A DNA stretch of 64,000 nucleotides from Okapia johnstoni (GCA_024291935.2 CM044322.1:72717405-72781404); one strand, 5' to 3'; positions 47,566 through 61,080 are shown, numbered from the stretch's first letter. A program made the numbers and translations. Notes: generated by a model from the sequence alone, not told the origin.

Positions 47566-48599
47566 ACAAGGCAAGTAGATAGCACCAAGCAGGTGGAGTA
47601 GTGGGGGTAGAAAGAGTAGAGAAGTGAAAAATTCTGGAATCTGCTCTGTGCAGCCAGTCATGCTAAAGTTCCACAGGTACCAGGTTTGGGTGTCCTGAAA
47701 ATATCTTATGAAAAGCTTATATTTGGCATGTGGGTCTGGGAGCAAGATAACATTACCATGGGTCTAAAGGTCCCCAGGGCCTGGCCCTCATCCCTTCTAC
47801 CCCTTTACCTCTTGGTCGTGCTTCTGTCCTTTCAGGGCCCCTAACCCTTCACCCCCACAGTCTCAGCAGTGGGGGAAAGATGGATAGAGGAGAGGGAGGG
47901 CTGAGGTGGAAGCACTGCATGTCTTCCTTCCTGGAGTTTTCCAGACTGGGTTAGACACCCCAAGTCAGGAAGGGCCCCCCAGGGAGGCTGAAGCCATCCC
48001 AGTCACACCCCCCCACCAGGACACCATCAGGGAAGAGGGCTGTCAAGGCTCTGTGTAGCTCTGAGGGGACTGGGTGGGTAGATGAAGTTTTAGGATTCTC
48101 CTCTTCCCAACAGCAGGAGGTTATTTCAGTTCTTGCCTTATTTTTTGGGATTATTCTGACTGTCATGTACAAGGAGGAGGAAAAGGAACAGGACTGGGCA
48201 AGGACAAGCAGTTTGGAAGGAAAAGATTTCTAGATGGCAGGGAAGCCCCTGGCCTTTCCCCGGTGGGGCCCACCCCAAGCTAAGCCTGCCTCTGCATCGG
48301 CTTTCCTGAAGTTCCCTTCCTCTCCTTCTTTCTTCTACCCTCCCCTCTTCAGATCTGGAACCTAGGTCTCCCTGCCTCCTTCTCCCTCCCTCCTCCTCTC
48401 TCCCTTCTCTGGGATCAGAGGCTCCATTGTGGGAGATCCTGGGTCTATGAGAACGAGTGACAACACGGGTAGAGAATTCCCTGTGGATCAGTGTGTTTGT
48501 GGGGAGAGGGAGGTGTGGGGTAGGTCAAGGCCAGTTAGTCCCTCCAGACAGCATGGAACTGTTTCTAAATCCTGAAGTGAAGATGTCACTTTCATCTCT

Positions 48600-50100
48600 T
48601 CTTAAACTCATTGCTCATTCATTCACTCATCCATCCACTTGATCTATTCAAGAGACGTTTATTGACTTCCTTTTGTTGTATCAGTGAGCTGAGCACTGCG
48701 GATATAGAGATAAGAAAAGCTCCCAGTCAGGTGGGGAACAGAAGGCATAAATGACCCCCAATACATAGGACTTGACAGAAGAGGCTCTAAAAGCTGGGAA
48801 GGAGGGTCAGGTCTTGGGGCTCATAGAGCTGCCCCTGCTTTAGCTGTTGTGACTTATATTACATATGGGTTGCTGATATAAGATTTTATTTAAACATAAG
48901 ACTTTATTAGCCATGTGACTTTAAAAGAATTGAAAATCTGAGCTTCAACTCAACCTGTCCAGAGCGAAGGATGTATGTTTTGGGCAAGGTCAGGGACTTA
49001 GTGAGAGCACTGACCTCCAGCTGAGCTGATGGGCGACAGTGAGGGGTTACATTTCTGAAGGCTTCTCAGGGGAGGTTGAGAAGACTAGAGTGGGCGGTGC
49101 ACCCAATTGAATCTGGAAGGCCTCAGTGCCTATCTTGGCTCCTCCCTTCAGCCCTGAGTGAACCCCAACAATTCACCACAGGTCTGAGCCTCATTTCTCT
49201 TATTTGTAAAGGTGGGGTGATCACATTACCTATTTTACTTATTTGAAAGTGTTTTTCAGGTTGTAAATCACTAAATAGATATCAAGATTTATTCTATTGG
49301 TGACGGGAAGCTTTTGTAGGTTTTGAACAGGAGACTGACAGATCTGAATGAAGCTTTGGAAAGATAATTCTATGACCCTGTGCAGAGGGAACTGGTGCAG
49401 GGAGAGCTAAAAGCAGGGACACCTGTCAGAGGTAACAACAGTCTTGGTCCAAGAAGATTAAAAGCCAAACATAAGAGGAAGCAGTGAGAACAGAGGAGAT
49501 GAGCAAGAGAGATGTGTAGGATTCCTGGGCTCCTTGGCCAGTCAAGCAGAACAGCCAGGCAAAGATGACTCTTGGATGTCAAACTTGGGCTCCTGAGGAA
49601 ATGCTGATGCCTATAAGGGAGATAGGGAGCAGCAGCTGCTGGTTATGAGGGCTGGGGAAGGATGGGAATCCGCTCCGGGACAGGTTGGTGGGATGTGCCA
49701 ATAGGGACACTCTGGTGCAGGGTCTAGCGGGCTTGTGGGAATGGCCAAGGGCACAACTGGAGCTCCATCTGAGTCATCTCAACTGAGGTCTGGTAGATGA
49801 GATCACTCAGAAGAGTAGTTTCAAGGAAGCAGGGCTGTGCCTATAGCACCTGGGAGGGGGAGCACCCAAAGTGGGGAGCAGGCTAGCAGGTATTTCAGGA
49901 AGAAAGCTTCTGGGGGGTTCAGGCCTGGAGAGTAGCTTGAATGGTCTGAGGGGGCAATGGTAAGATTTGATGACAAGAAGGAGGAGGGGTGGGGTAGAAG
50001 CATCATCTCACAGGTTAACACTGGCACAGGCAGGGAAATACAGTGTATAGGTGCAGATGAGACTTTGAAAGAGTTTGGCAGGGAAGAGAATAAAAGATGG
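48600..50100 (+). repeat. Stretch of ancient LINE/MIR-type repeats
   Basis: Several eroded old mammalian repeats: a CATTCATTCACTCATCCATCC...ACGTTTATTGACTTCC block (48615-48800), a MIR-like block (49150-49285) and a GGTTTTGAACAGGAGACTGA...GATGACTCTTGGATGTCAAA block (49290-49600). Family names and limits are uncertain. No gene is seen from 47570 to 51030. Confidence 0.4.
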
Positions 50101-51029
50101 ACTGCCAGTTGCAAGAGAGTAGCATCAAAAAGAAGTTGGTTTTACATGGGGAGCCTTGAGCATGCTCATAGCTGGAGGGAGGGAAGTAGTGGCAAGGAAG
50201 AGATGAATCAGAAACTGAGAAGACATCCTATTTGTCAAAGTCCTAAGTGATTAATGACTTAGGACTGCTGGGCATGAGGTTCTAGATAATCAGAAACCTT
50301 GGAGAGCACTAGTGTTCCAAGGCCCTCTCTCCCACCCCCACTGAATCTTGAGGGGAAGCTCCCAGGCCTTCTGCTCCAGCCCAGTCTCTCTGCAAAGCCC
50401 CTCCACTCTTCCACCCTCACCCGCCCCTGACAGGAGGCCAGCAGTTTGCCTGGCCCTGTTGCACATCAGTTAAACAATCAGTCTTCTCCAAGCAGCAGCT
50501 CCTCTTCATCTGGGCCCATGGCAAAGCCTTCACTCCTGACCCCAGCCCACACGGTACTGGCTATAAATTTCTTGACTTCTCTGGTCCTTGACTGCAGCCG
50601 AAAAGGTGCCTCTGGGCAATCTGTCTGCCAGGCTGGAAGATGTGGTGTTGACACTACCATGTACTAGACTCATTAGCGTTCACACCTCCCTGCACAGCCT
50701 ACCCTATCCTGGCCAGAATATTCACACCCACTCCTCAAACATCACCTCTAAGGGTGTGAGGCAAGGATTCTCTGCTTTCCCTCCCCTCAGTGGGCAGAAA
50801 GAAAGATCAAGACTGGGGAATTATGTGACTTCTGTTGGAGATTAAGCAGACTGGTATCCATATTCCCTGATGCCTCCCTTACTACTCACTCATCAAACAG
50901 TGCTCTTGTCCCCTTAAGAAAGGAATATGCGTACTACCTTCTGTATGTTCTGAGGAAGAGAAAAAGGCCCTAAAGACTGGGGCAAAGAGGAAGGAAGGCT
51001 AAAACTAGAGTTGCCAGATTAATTTTAGG

Positions 51030-51790
51030 AATGGTTTAATTTTTTAACAGCTTTAATGAAATATAATTTACATAACATAAAGTTCACCCATATAAAGTGT
51101 ACAATTCAATGGTTTTTAGTGTATTTACAGAATTATACAACCTTTACCAACCATTACCTAGTAGCTCAGCTGGTAAAGAATCCACCTGCAATGCGGGAGA
51201 CCTGGGTTCAATCCCTGGGTTGGGAAGATCCCCTGAAGAAGGGAAAGGGTACTCACTCCAGTATTCTGGCCTGGAGAATTCCATGGACTGTATAGTTCCT
51301 GGGGTCGCAAAGAGCTGGACACGATTGAGCGACTTTCACTTTATCATAATTTAATTTTAGAACATTTTTCTTACTCCCCCCAAAACTTTAAACCCTTTAG
51401 TAGTCATTACCTAACCCCTTCCCATCCCTACCCAGCTCTAGGCAAACACTAATCTACTTCTGGTCTCTATGGATTTTCCTGTTTTGGACATTTTGTATAA
51501 ATGGAATCAAACAATATGCAGTCCTTTGTTACTGGTTTCTTTCACTTAGCAAAACGTTTTGAAAGTTAGCTATATTGTACAATGTGTCAGTGTTTTATTC
51601 CTTTATAAGGCTGAATGATATTCTGTTGTGTGGATGTCTCACATTTTGTTTATCCATTCTTCAGCTGATGTTCATTTGGGTTGTTTCTATTTTCAGACTA
51701 TTTTGAATAATGCCAATATGAACATTCATGTATTGATACTAGTTTTTGTGTAAATCTATATTTTCATTTGTTTTGAGTTTATCCAGAGAG
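51030..51790 (-). repeat. Old L1 3' UTR, split by a SINE
   Basis: AAAGTGTACAATTCAATGGT, AAATGGAATCAAACAATATG, TTTCTTTCACTTAGCAAAAC and TTTGGGTTGTTTCTATTTTC follow the antisense order of an old L1 end. Confidence 0.6.
51152..51343 (+). mobile_element. Bov-tA SINE
   Basis: Sense copy, TAGTAGCTCAGCTGGTAAAG to GATTGAGCGACTTTCAC. Confidence 0.88.
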
Positions 51791-53176
51791 AAGGAAAAGT
51801 AGAACCATGTGCCTGACCCTTTCTCACATTTATTTCATTTATCATCATGCTGCCTGTCTGGGAGACTATTGTATGATCCCATTTAACAGATTAAAACACT
51901 GAGGCTCAGAGGGAGGCCTGAAAGCACCAAATGCTGGAGCTGAAATATGAACCCAGTCTAGGGTTCTTTCCAACACAGCACAGTGAATACTCTCAGATAG
52001 TCAGCAATGACTCTCCAAGAACTTTGAAACACATGAATTTTGAAAAGCAACATAAAGTTAACAGTCAGTCTAAACTCTTAATTAGGTGCTGGCTAGTGGA
52101 ATGGCCCCTCTCCTCCTATAGGACCCTGGGAGCCTGTCAAAGAGCCTTCCGCACACAGGTTTTCCTACTGATTTGTATGACTGAAGCTCTGCCCAGCAGG
52201 GCTTTAGATGGAACCAGAGTCAAAACACTAAGCATGCACCCCATCACACTGAGGAGAAAACATTCCTGGGAAATAATTCTGGGGAAAGAATGGACAGGAG
52301 ACCTTTTTCTGGCTTCAGCTCATTCTCTCAGCTCCAGTTTTATCCTAAAGCTAATTCCCTGATCTTAAGCAGAATCCTAATATTCTATTCAAACATGTCT
52401 TGACCCTCTATCCTGAGTCTAAGACACTTTCACCAAAGAACACTGGGTGTGTGAAAAGACTCTGTGCTAAGCACATTTTCTGAAGTCAGGATGGATGGAG
52501 AGATAGGCTGTGGCCTGGGTTCCCAGGCCCATAAGTGAGCCCACCCAAAAGTTCCAAATTCCAGGCCAGGAGAACAAACAGGAGCTTGCCAGAAGTATCC
52601 AACTATACCTAAGAGCCATCCACTCTATCTAGCTGATCAGATGGAGTGGGAGACATAGTGGAATCCTCCAGTTGCTGGGTTTTTCTATTTCAATCACTGT
52701 CCCTGACCCAAGGGTTGAAGAGATTCCATCTAGGCTTAAAATTACTCCTGGTGAATAATAGAGCTCAAGAAACATTTTCTGAATGCTGAATTTTCAGCAT
52801 AATATAGTAACTGTACAAGAGTACAACAATAGGAAAAAGTCTAGCAATGCTTAATTGTTTATTTAGAACTCATTTAACTCTCACAGCATTGCTGGTGAAG
52901 TAAGCATATTTTCCCTTTTTTCAGAGCAGAAAACTGGCTCAGGGCAGCGTGTGGATCTGCTCAGAGAAGGGATCCATATCCAGAAGAAGATGCCCAGTTC
53001 GGCCCTGTTGCCTGGGGCTCAGGGTCCCCCTGCTGGCAGCCCAAAGCCTGGGTGTTGGTTGAGTTGCAGTGGAGGGCCGGCTTCCACTCAGCAGAGGCTT
53101 CCTCGCTGGGCCTGCTCTGAGCTAGGATTCCTAGGGCTGGGAGGAGGCTCAAGGCTAGGGGGATGATTGAATGCAC

Positions 53177-53184
53177 TATAAAAG
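53177..53184 (+). promoter_or_regulatory. TATA-like TATAAAAG downstream of a GC-rich block
   Basis: A canonical-looking TATA octamer follows about 200 bases of GC-rich DNA. No downstream exon or donor is recognised, so this is only a candidate. Confidence 0.2.
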
Positions 53185-53619
53185 CCTTCAGGTGGGATGC
53201 TCCAGGGTAAAACAGATCAGACCTGTGGGAGACAGCCTGTGTCTAGTCCCTACTCTCTCCAGGCTTTGACCAGGATCTCCTCTGGAGAGCCCACCCAGAG
53301 GGAATGAAGAGACTGCTCTCCTTTATTCTTCTTTCTCCAGGCATAGCCATTTAAAGCAGCCCAAAAAGATGGTATGGCTCCTACTTAGCAAAATCTCTAG
53401 AGAGAAGGATTTTCTAGCTTCTTTTACTTTCCCATCCCACCTCATCCAGCACCTGTCACTTCCAACTGTGAGAAAGGCTAGCTTAGATGCATCCACCTCT
53501 TATTTCTTCTGGAAATGTGGGTCTGTTGGCTTTCTGCTGGATATTTTGTTAATTCAGTCCTCCTCAAGGGTTATGAGTTTATCTGTAATGTCAAAAAAAT
53601 TTGGCATCAAATTTCACTT

Positions 53620-53800
53620 CTGTCCCTTCTTAGTGTCTGACCTTGAGCACATTACTTAACCAAGAAGCTTCATTTTTCTCACCTATAAAATAGGCCTTAC
53701 TTTCATAATGGGCTGTTAGGATGATTCAGTGATATATCATAAAATCAATAGCACTATGCATATAGTGACTTCAGTAAATATTATTAATAATAACTATTAT
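53620..53800 (+). repeat. MIR-like fragment
   Basis: TGACCTTGAGCACATTACTT, ATTTTTCTCACCTATAAAAT and GGCTGTTAGGATGATTCAG in MIR order. Confidence 0.65.
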
Positions 53801-54809
53801 TTTCATAATTCTTTTACCTTTCTTATTTTGTCACTCTACTTAAGAGGAATGGGGTGAGGGGTACAGTAGGCAGGTAGGAGTTCTGGAAAGAAAAGTGTGG
53901 ATAGCCCAGTCATGTGCTTTAAATGTCCGCAATCCAGCCGTCTCCTTGTGCTCCAATCCCTTGTCTGCCAGGGGAGGGGTGGCAGCTGCTCCATCCACCT
54001 GCCCAGGCCCTGACCCAGCCAAGGGAATGGCTGCTGCTGGAATGGCCCAAATGCCCTGGGTTTAGAGCTAGGTGGAGGACAGCTGAGGATGGGGGAGAAG
54101 GGTGAAGGAGCAGATATGGAACACTCTTCTCTCTCATTATGTCCACCTACCCTGCAACTTTGTAAGCTTTCCGGGTCATCCTGGGACCTCTGACCTCAAG
54201 CCTGCTCCACTCTGGGGGTAGGACCGGAGGAGTTCCCCCTCTTTCCCTCCCTTGTTCTCCACCCTCTCATGCCTCCTCCTCCATGGCTAAACCCACTCAC
54301 CCCACTCCCATGCCCCTGCTCCCTCCCCTTCCCATGTGCTGCTCAGCTGTCACTGGCCCTAAGCTAGGCACTCTCCCTGCCTGTACCCCTTATGAATCAT
54401 TACCATTCACACGCTGGATCCAGAGTCTCCATCTGTCTCACTGGGTCTGAACAGTAGGTTTATGTGGTCTCATCTGTTGTCCTGCACCTGGGATCCAGGG
54501 CAAGAGATTAAACTTTACAATCCCCAACTTTTACCTGCCAGGATTGAGGTAGGGAACAATGGCAGAAAGGCAGAGTCTGAGTTAGGGGCACCTTCATCTC
54601 CTAGAAGAGCAGGCCTGGTGCTTCTCTATCCTAGACCCACCAGCAATGACTGAAACAAACTGTAAATGCAGTGTGAAAAAAAGCAAGAAGCCCACTCTTC
54701 TCAAAAGGATATTTGCATATTTAATAGCATTCTCTTATTACATTTCATTTATTTGTAGCCAGGACCTGAATCAGGGGTTTCAGTGTACAATGTAAACAGA
54801 AAGACACAC

Positions 54810-55290
54810 AGTAGCAATATTTTTTAAATTAATTTTTCTGTTATATAAGCAATATGTAAATGTTCTTTCCTTGAATAGAAAAATTAAACCATTGCACTTC
54901 AGATTCAGACTCCCTTTGATCAGTCTCCTAAATCTAGACTATTTCCCCTCAACACAGAGGTAACCACTGTTACCAGCTTGAATATATATTTGCCTAATGT
55001 ATACATAAAAAATATATAATTCTGTCATGTGGACTTGGATTTTGCTGTTATTTTTTACATAAGTTGTAAACTACAAATATTTCACAACTAAATTTACTAT
55101 AAAAAGGTCTTATCTAAATCAGTATGTATAGATTTACATCATGATATTTTGTAATGCCACATGATTTTCGTGGAATAGACATATCATGGTTCATTTAGCC
55201 TCCTCCTTGTTGACAGACAACCAGGTTCTGTCATTTTCTCTGTTATAAACATTGTGTTCTGTCACATGCTTGAGCTTTCTCCAACCTTGT
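54810..55290 (-). repeat. Old AT-rich LINE-like repeat
   Basis: ACAGAGGTAACCACTGTTACC and neighbouring AT-rich blocks resemble an old L1-type repeat in antisense. Family uncertain. Confidence 0.35.
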
Positions 55291-55769
55291 CCTGCCTGGT
55301 CCTATGTTCTACCCCTTGTGAAGGGGAAAATTTATTTATACTGTTTTAAGGGTACAAAAATAGTAAAAGTGTCCTTAAGAACTCTTTATAACACATTTTT
55401 AGTAATTTAAAAACCCTGCAAATTAAGATGATTTCTACATACTGTTGGGGACAAATTACTGCTCCAGGAAAGAGTGCACCCAAGGAGGCAGAAGGAGATG
55501 CAAAAGAGAATGAAGAGAGTAGAAAGGGAAAGAAAGTGAACAGGAAAGAGTAAGAAAGAGAAAGACGTAAAAGAACGTAAAATACGTAAAAGCGCTGTAT
55601 ACAACAGCGCTCTCTGCAACAGAGTAAAATTGGAAATATCTAGCAGAAAAGAAACAAGTAAAACTTGTTATATATATTCACCAGAATATTAGGTAGCATT
55701 AAAATAATAATTATGAAGACTGTGTAGGAGTATGAAAAATCTTCTGATATTAAGTTAAAAGGTAGTCTA

Positions 55770-58700
55770 TAGGACATTTCACTCCAAAACAATGAATTTC
55801 ACCTTTTTCTCAAGGGCACATGTAACCTTCTCCAGGATAGATCATATCCTGGGCCATAAATCTAGCCTTGGTAAATTTTAAAAAATTGAAATCATTCCAG
55901 GCATCTTTTCTGATCACGATGTGGTAAGCTTAGATGTCAACTACAGGAAAAAAAACTATTAAAAATACAAACATAAGGAGGCTAAACAACACACTTCTGA
56001 ATAACCAACAAATAACAGAAGAAATAAAAAGAAATCAAAATATGCATAGAAACAAATGAAAATGAAAACAAAACAACCCAAAACCGATGGGAATCAGTAA
56101 AAGCAGTGCTCAGGGGAAGGTTCATAGCAATACAAGCTTACCTCAAGAAACGAGAGAAAAATCAAATAAACTAAGTAAGCCTAACTAACACCTAAAGCAA
56201 CTAGAAAAAAGAAGAAATGATGAACCCCAGGGTTAGTAGAAGGAAAGAAATCATAAAAATTAGGGCAGAAATAAATGAAAAAGAAACAAAGGAGACCATA
56301 GCAAAAGTCAACAAAGCTACAAGCTGGTTCTTTGAGAAGATAAATAAAATAGACAAACCATTAGCCAGATTCATCAAGAAACAAAGGGAGAAAAATCGAA
56401 TCAACAAAATTAGAAATTAAAATGGAGAAATCACAACAGGCAACACAGAAATACAAAGGATCATAAGAGACTATTATCAGCAACTATATGCCAATAAAAT
56501 GGACAACTTGGAAGAAATGGACAAATTCTTGGAAAAGTATAACTTTCCAAAACTGAACCAGGAAGAAATAGAAAATCTTAACAGACCCACCACAAGCATG
56601 GAAATTGAAACTATAATCAGAAATCTTCCAACAAACAAAAGCCCAGGACCAGACAGCTTCACAGCTGAGTTCTATCAAAAATTTAGAGAAGAGCTAACAC
56701 CTATCCTACTCAAACTCTTCCAGAAAATTGCAGAGGAAGGTAAACTTCCAAACTCATTTTATGAGGCCACCATCACCCTAATACCAAAACCAGAAAAAGA
56801 TGCCACAAAAAAAGAAAACTACATAGATGCAAAAATCCTTAACAAAATTCTAGCAAACAGAATCCAACAACATATTAAAAAGATCATACATCATGACCAA
56901 GTGGGCTTTATCCCAGGGATGCAAGGATTCTTTAATATATGCAAATCAATCAATGTGATACACCACATTAACAAATTGAAAGATAAAAACCATATGGTTA
57001 TCTCAATAGATGCAGAGAAACCCTTTGACAAAATTCAATATCCATTCATGATAAAAACCGTCCAGAAAGCAGGCGTAGAAGGAACCTACCTCAACATAAT
57101 AAAAGCCATATATGATAAACCCACAGCAAACATTATCCTCAATGGTGAAAAACTGAAAGCATTTCCCCTAAAGTCAGGAACAAGAAAAGGGTGCCCACTC
57201 TCACCACTACTATTCAACATAGTTTTGGAATTTTTAGCCACAGCAATCAGAGAAGAAAAAGAAATAAAAGGAATACAGATTTAAAAAGAAGTAAAACTCT
57301 TAAGTTTGCAGATGGCATGATCCTCTACATAGAAAACCCTGAAGACGCCACCAGAAAATTACTAGAGCTAATCAATGAATATAGTAAAGTTGCAGGATAT
57401 AAAATTAACACACAGAAATCCCTTGCATTCCTATACACTAACAATGAGAAAACAGAAAGAGAAATTAAGGAAACAATTCCATTCACCATTGCAACGAGAA
57501 GAATACAATATTTAGAAATAAATCTACCTAAAGAAACAAAAGACCTATATATAGAAAACTATAAAACAATGATGAAAGAAATCAAAGATGACACAAATAG
57601 ATGGAGAAATATACCATGTTCATGGATCAGAAGAATCAATATAGTGAAAATGAGTATACTACCCAAAGCAGTCTATAGATTCAATGCAATCTCTATCAAG
57701 CTACCAATGGTATTTTTCACAGGACTAGAACAAATAATTTCACAATTTGTATGGAAATACAAAAAACCTTGAATAGCCAAAGCAATCTTGAGAAAGAAGA
57801 ATGGAACTGAAGGAATCAACCTGCCTGACTTCAGGTTATACTACAAAGCTACAGTCATCAAGACATTATGGTACTGGCACAAAGACAGAAATATAGATCA
57901 ATGGAACAAAATAGAAAGCCTAGAGATAAACCACGCACCTATGGACACCTTATCTTTGACAAAGGAGGCAAGAATATACAATGGAGAAAAGACAATCTCT
58001 TTAACAAGTAGTGCTGGGAAAACTCATCAACCACTTGTAAAAGAATGAAACTAGAACACTTTCTAACACCATGCACAAAAATAAACTTGAAATGGGTTAA
58101 AGATCTAAATGTAAGACCAGAAACTATAAAACTCCTGGAGGAAAACATAGGCAAAACACTCTCTGACATAAATCACAGCAGGATCCTTTATGACCCACCT
58201 CCCAGAGTAGTGGAAATAAAAGCAAAAATAGACAAATGGGACCTAATTAAACTTAAAAGCTTTTGCACAACGAAGGAAACTATAAGTAAGGTGAAAAGAC
58301 AGCCTTGAGAATGGGAGAAAATAATAGCAAATGAAGCAACTGACAAAGAATTAATCTCAACAATATACAAGCAGCTCCTGCAGCTCAATTCTAGAAAAAC
58401 AAATGACCCAATCAAGAAATGGGGCAAATAACTAAACAGACATTTCTCCAAGGAAGACATACAGATGGCTAACAAACACTTGAAAAGATGCTCAACATCA
58501 CTCATTATCAGAGAAATGCAAATCAAAACCACAAGGAGGTGCCATCTCACGCCAGTAAGAATGGCTTCTATCAAAAAGTCTACAAACAATAAGTGCTGGA
58601 GAAGGTGCAGAGAAAAAGGAACCCTCTTACACTTTTGGTGGGAATGCAAACTAATACAGCCACTATGGAGAACAGTGTGGAGATTCCTCAAAAAACTGGA

Positions 58701-59607
58701 ACTAGAACTGCCATACGACCTAGTAATCCCACTGCTGGGCACACACACTGAGGAAACCAGAATTGAAAGAGACATGTGTAGCCCAGTGTTCATCACAGCA
58801 CTGTTTACAATAGCCAGAACATGGAAGCAACCTAGATGTCCATCAGCAGATGAATGGATAAGAAAGCTGTGGAGGGGTGTTCTGGAAGGGGAACACATGT
58901 ACACCCATGGTGGATTCATGTCAGTGTATGACAAAACAAATACAATATTGTAAAGTTAAAAAAATAGATAAATAAACTAATTAAAAAGTAAAGCTGTGGT
59001 ACATATACAATGGAATATTACTCAGCCATCAAAAAGAATGCATTTGAATCAGTTCTAATGAGGTGGAAGAAACTGGAGCCTATTATACAGAGTGAAGTAA
59101 GTCAGAAAGAAAAACACCAATACAGTATATTAACACATATATATGGAATTTAGAAAGATGGTAACGATGACCCTATATGAGAGACAGAAAAAGAGACACG
59201 GATGTCAAGAACAGTCTTTTGGACTCTGTGGGAGAAGGTGAGGGTGGGATGATTTGAGAGAAAACATCGAAACATGTATATTATCGTATGTGAAATAGAT
59301 CAACCAGTCAAGGTTCAATCGATGAATGAGACAGGGTGCTCAGGGCCAGTGCACTGGGAAGACCCTGAGGGATGGGATGGGGAAGGAGGTGAGAGGGGTG
59401 TTCAGGATGGTGAGCACATGGCTGATTCAGCCCAAGGATCCTGGAAGAGCCTGAGTCAACACTATCGCTGACATTGTTTCTATGGCTAAAGACGGCCCAG
59501 CCCGTGGCCCAGCCATCACCCATGGCTGATTCATGTCAATATATGGTAAAAATCACCACAATATTGTAAAGTAATTAGCCTCCAATTAAAATAAACAAAT
59601 TTTTTTA
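55770..59607 (+). mobile_element. Artiodactyl L1, 5'-truncated, 3.8 kb, disabled
   Basis: Runs from the ORF2 endonuclease end to the 3' tail (AATTAGCCTCCAATTAAAAT). ORF2 is readable in pieces: 56217-56420, RT at 56499-57284 ([32 protein letters not shown]), then in another frame 57191-57772, and C-terminal parts at 57788-58308 and 58465-58953. Defects seen: a seven-codon in-frame loss after KKENY (junction 56820-56822), a frameshift near 57285, and the FADD catalytic box changed to FADG (57305-57316), which removes an essential aspartate. Its 3' UTR carries a 91-base foreign insert (59430-59520). Confidence 0.93.
59432..59502 (+). repeat. Inverted repeat, left arm (71 bp)
   Basis: Reverse-complement match to 59941-60011 with about four mismatches in 71 bases. 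This arm sits inside the L1 3' UTR. The surrounding insert (59430-59520) is bracketed by CATGGCTGATTCA at 59417-59429 and 59521-59533. Confidence 0.9.
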
Positions 59608-59940
59608 AAGTTAAAATAGACTATTAAATTAAAACTACATTATAATAACAACTATGCAAAATGATGCAGACATATAAAGATGGAAAGGGAATGCAGACAA
59701 ATAATTTGATTTGTTATAGTAACAGAATTGTGGGTATACTATTATTATTGCTTACTTACATTAATATTGTCATAATATAGTTTTGTGCAATATTTGATGT
59801 TAAATAGCCACAAAAAGAAGAAAGGAAAGGAAAATTAAAAAAACGAAAACAGTGAAGACGGGAGGGAGAGAAGGGCATGGAAGATAAAATAAGAAAGAAG
59901 AAGAGAGATGAGGAGAGAGGGATTGGAGTCATGTTTTGAG

Positions 59941-60011
59941 GGCTGGGCCGTCCTTAGCCATAGAAACAATGTCAGCGATAGTGTTGACTTGGGCTCTTCC
60001 AGGCTCCTTGG
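59941..60011 (-). repeat. Inverted repeat, right arm (71 bp), probable source
   Basis: Lies outside the L1, about 440 bases downstream of the left arm, in sequence that shows no repeat family I recognise. It is therefore the likely original of the inverted copy. Confidence 0.85.
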
Positions 60012-60186
60012 ACTGAAAGCAGTTTCCACTGTACACAGATGTTTACCTTCCACCCTGTTCCCTTCGATATTTTTTAAAGCCAGTGAAGAAGTTAGGGATA
60101 CCAAGTACAGGATTTTAAAGAACTCAGATTCTAGTGTCTAGAGAGAGATGAGGGCACAGGTGTGTGGGCAAACAGTTATAGTCAGT

Positions 60187-60576
60187 TCAGTTCAGTCACT
60201 CAGTCATGTCTGACTCTTTGCGACCCCATGAATCGCAGCATGCCAGGCCTCCCTGTCCATCACCAACTCCCGGAGTTTACCTAAACTCATGTGCATTGAG
60301 TCGGTGATGCTATCCAGCCATCTCATCCTCCGTCGTCCCCTTTTCCTCCTGCCTTCAATCCTTCCCAGCATCAGGGTCTTTTCCAATGAGTCAACTCTTC
60401 GCATGAGGTGGCCAAATTATTGGAGTTTCAGCTTCAATATCAATCCTTCCAATGAACACCCAGGACTGATCTCCTTTAGGATGGACTGGTTGGATCTCCT
60501 TGCAGTCCAAGGGACTCTCATTCTCCAACACCACAATTCAAAAGCATCAATTCTTCGGCGCTCAGCTTTCTTCACA
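60187..60576 (-). mobile_element. BovB 3'-end fragment with target-site duplication
   Basis: 390 bases of antisense BovB. TTATAGTCAGT (60176-60186) and TTATAGCCAGT (60577-60587) flank it. Confidence 0.88.
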
Positions 60577-60619
60577 TTATAGCCAGTCAACAAAAGCTCA
60601 AATAGAGGTCTGATACTCT

Positions 60620-61080
60620 GTAGGTGGAGGTTGTAATGTCCCAGAAGGCTTCACAAGCAAAGGACACTTGAGCTGCATTTCAAAGAATGGGCAGGAGATT
60701 ATCAGACAGAGAAAAGGGGGCAGCATTCTAGGCAGAAGGCATATGTGCAAAGGCACCAGGGCCTAAACGTACACACACACACACAAACTATCATTCAGTA
60801 TAGCTGAACATAGGGTTTGGGAGAAACATAGGTAAGAGATGAGGCCTTGAATTTATTCTAAGGGCAATAAGAAGCATTAAAACATTTAATCAGAGCAACA
60901 GCATACTCTAATTTGTGCTTTAGAAGATGACCATTGAGGCAATGAGGAAACTGGGTGGCTTAGAACAAAGTGGAGAGAAGGAACATAAATTAGGACATTA
61001 TTGTAAGAGTTCTGATAGGAAAGAGTAAGACCCTAAACTGGGGCAATTAATGGGATAAGGGTAGAGGAATTCACTCATGA
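60620..61080 (+). repeat. Ancient LINE-type repeat
   Basis: GAGCTGCATTTCAAAGAATG, TCTAGGCAGAAGGCATATGT and a GCAAAGGCACC block match a common old mammalian pattern. A short (AC)n lies at 60772-60784. Confidence 0.4.

Larger units (their letters stand above)
51791..54780. other. Mostly single-copy flanking DNA, no gene seen
   Basis: Apart from a MIR-like piece (53620-53800), I recognise no repeat, exon or RNA gene here. It includes a GC-rich segment at 52.95-53.2 kb ending in a TATAAAAG and another at 53.9-54.4 kb. Confidence 0.45.
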
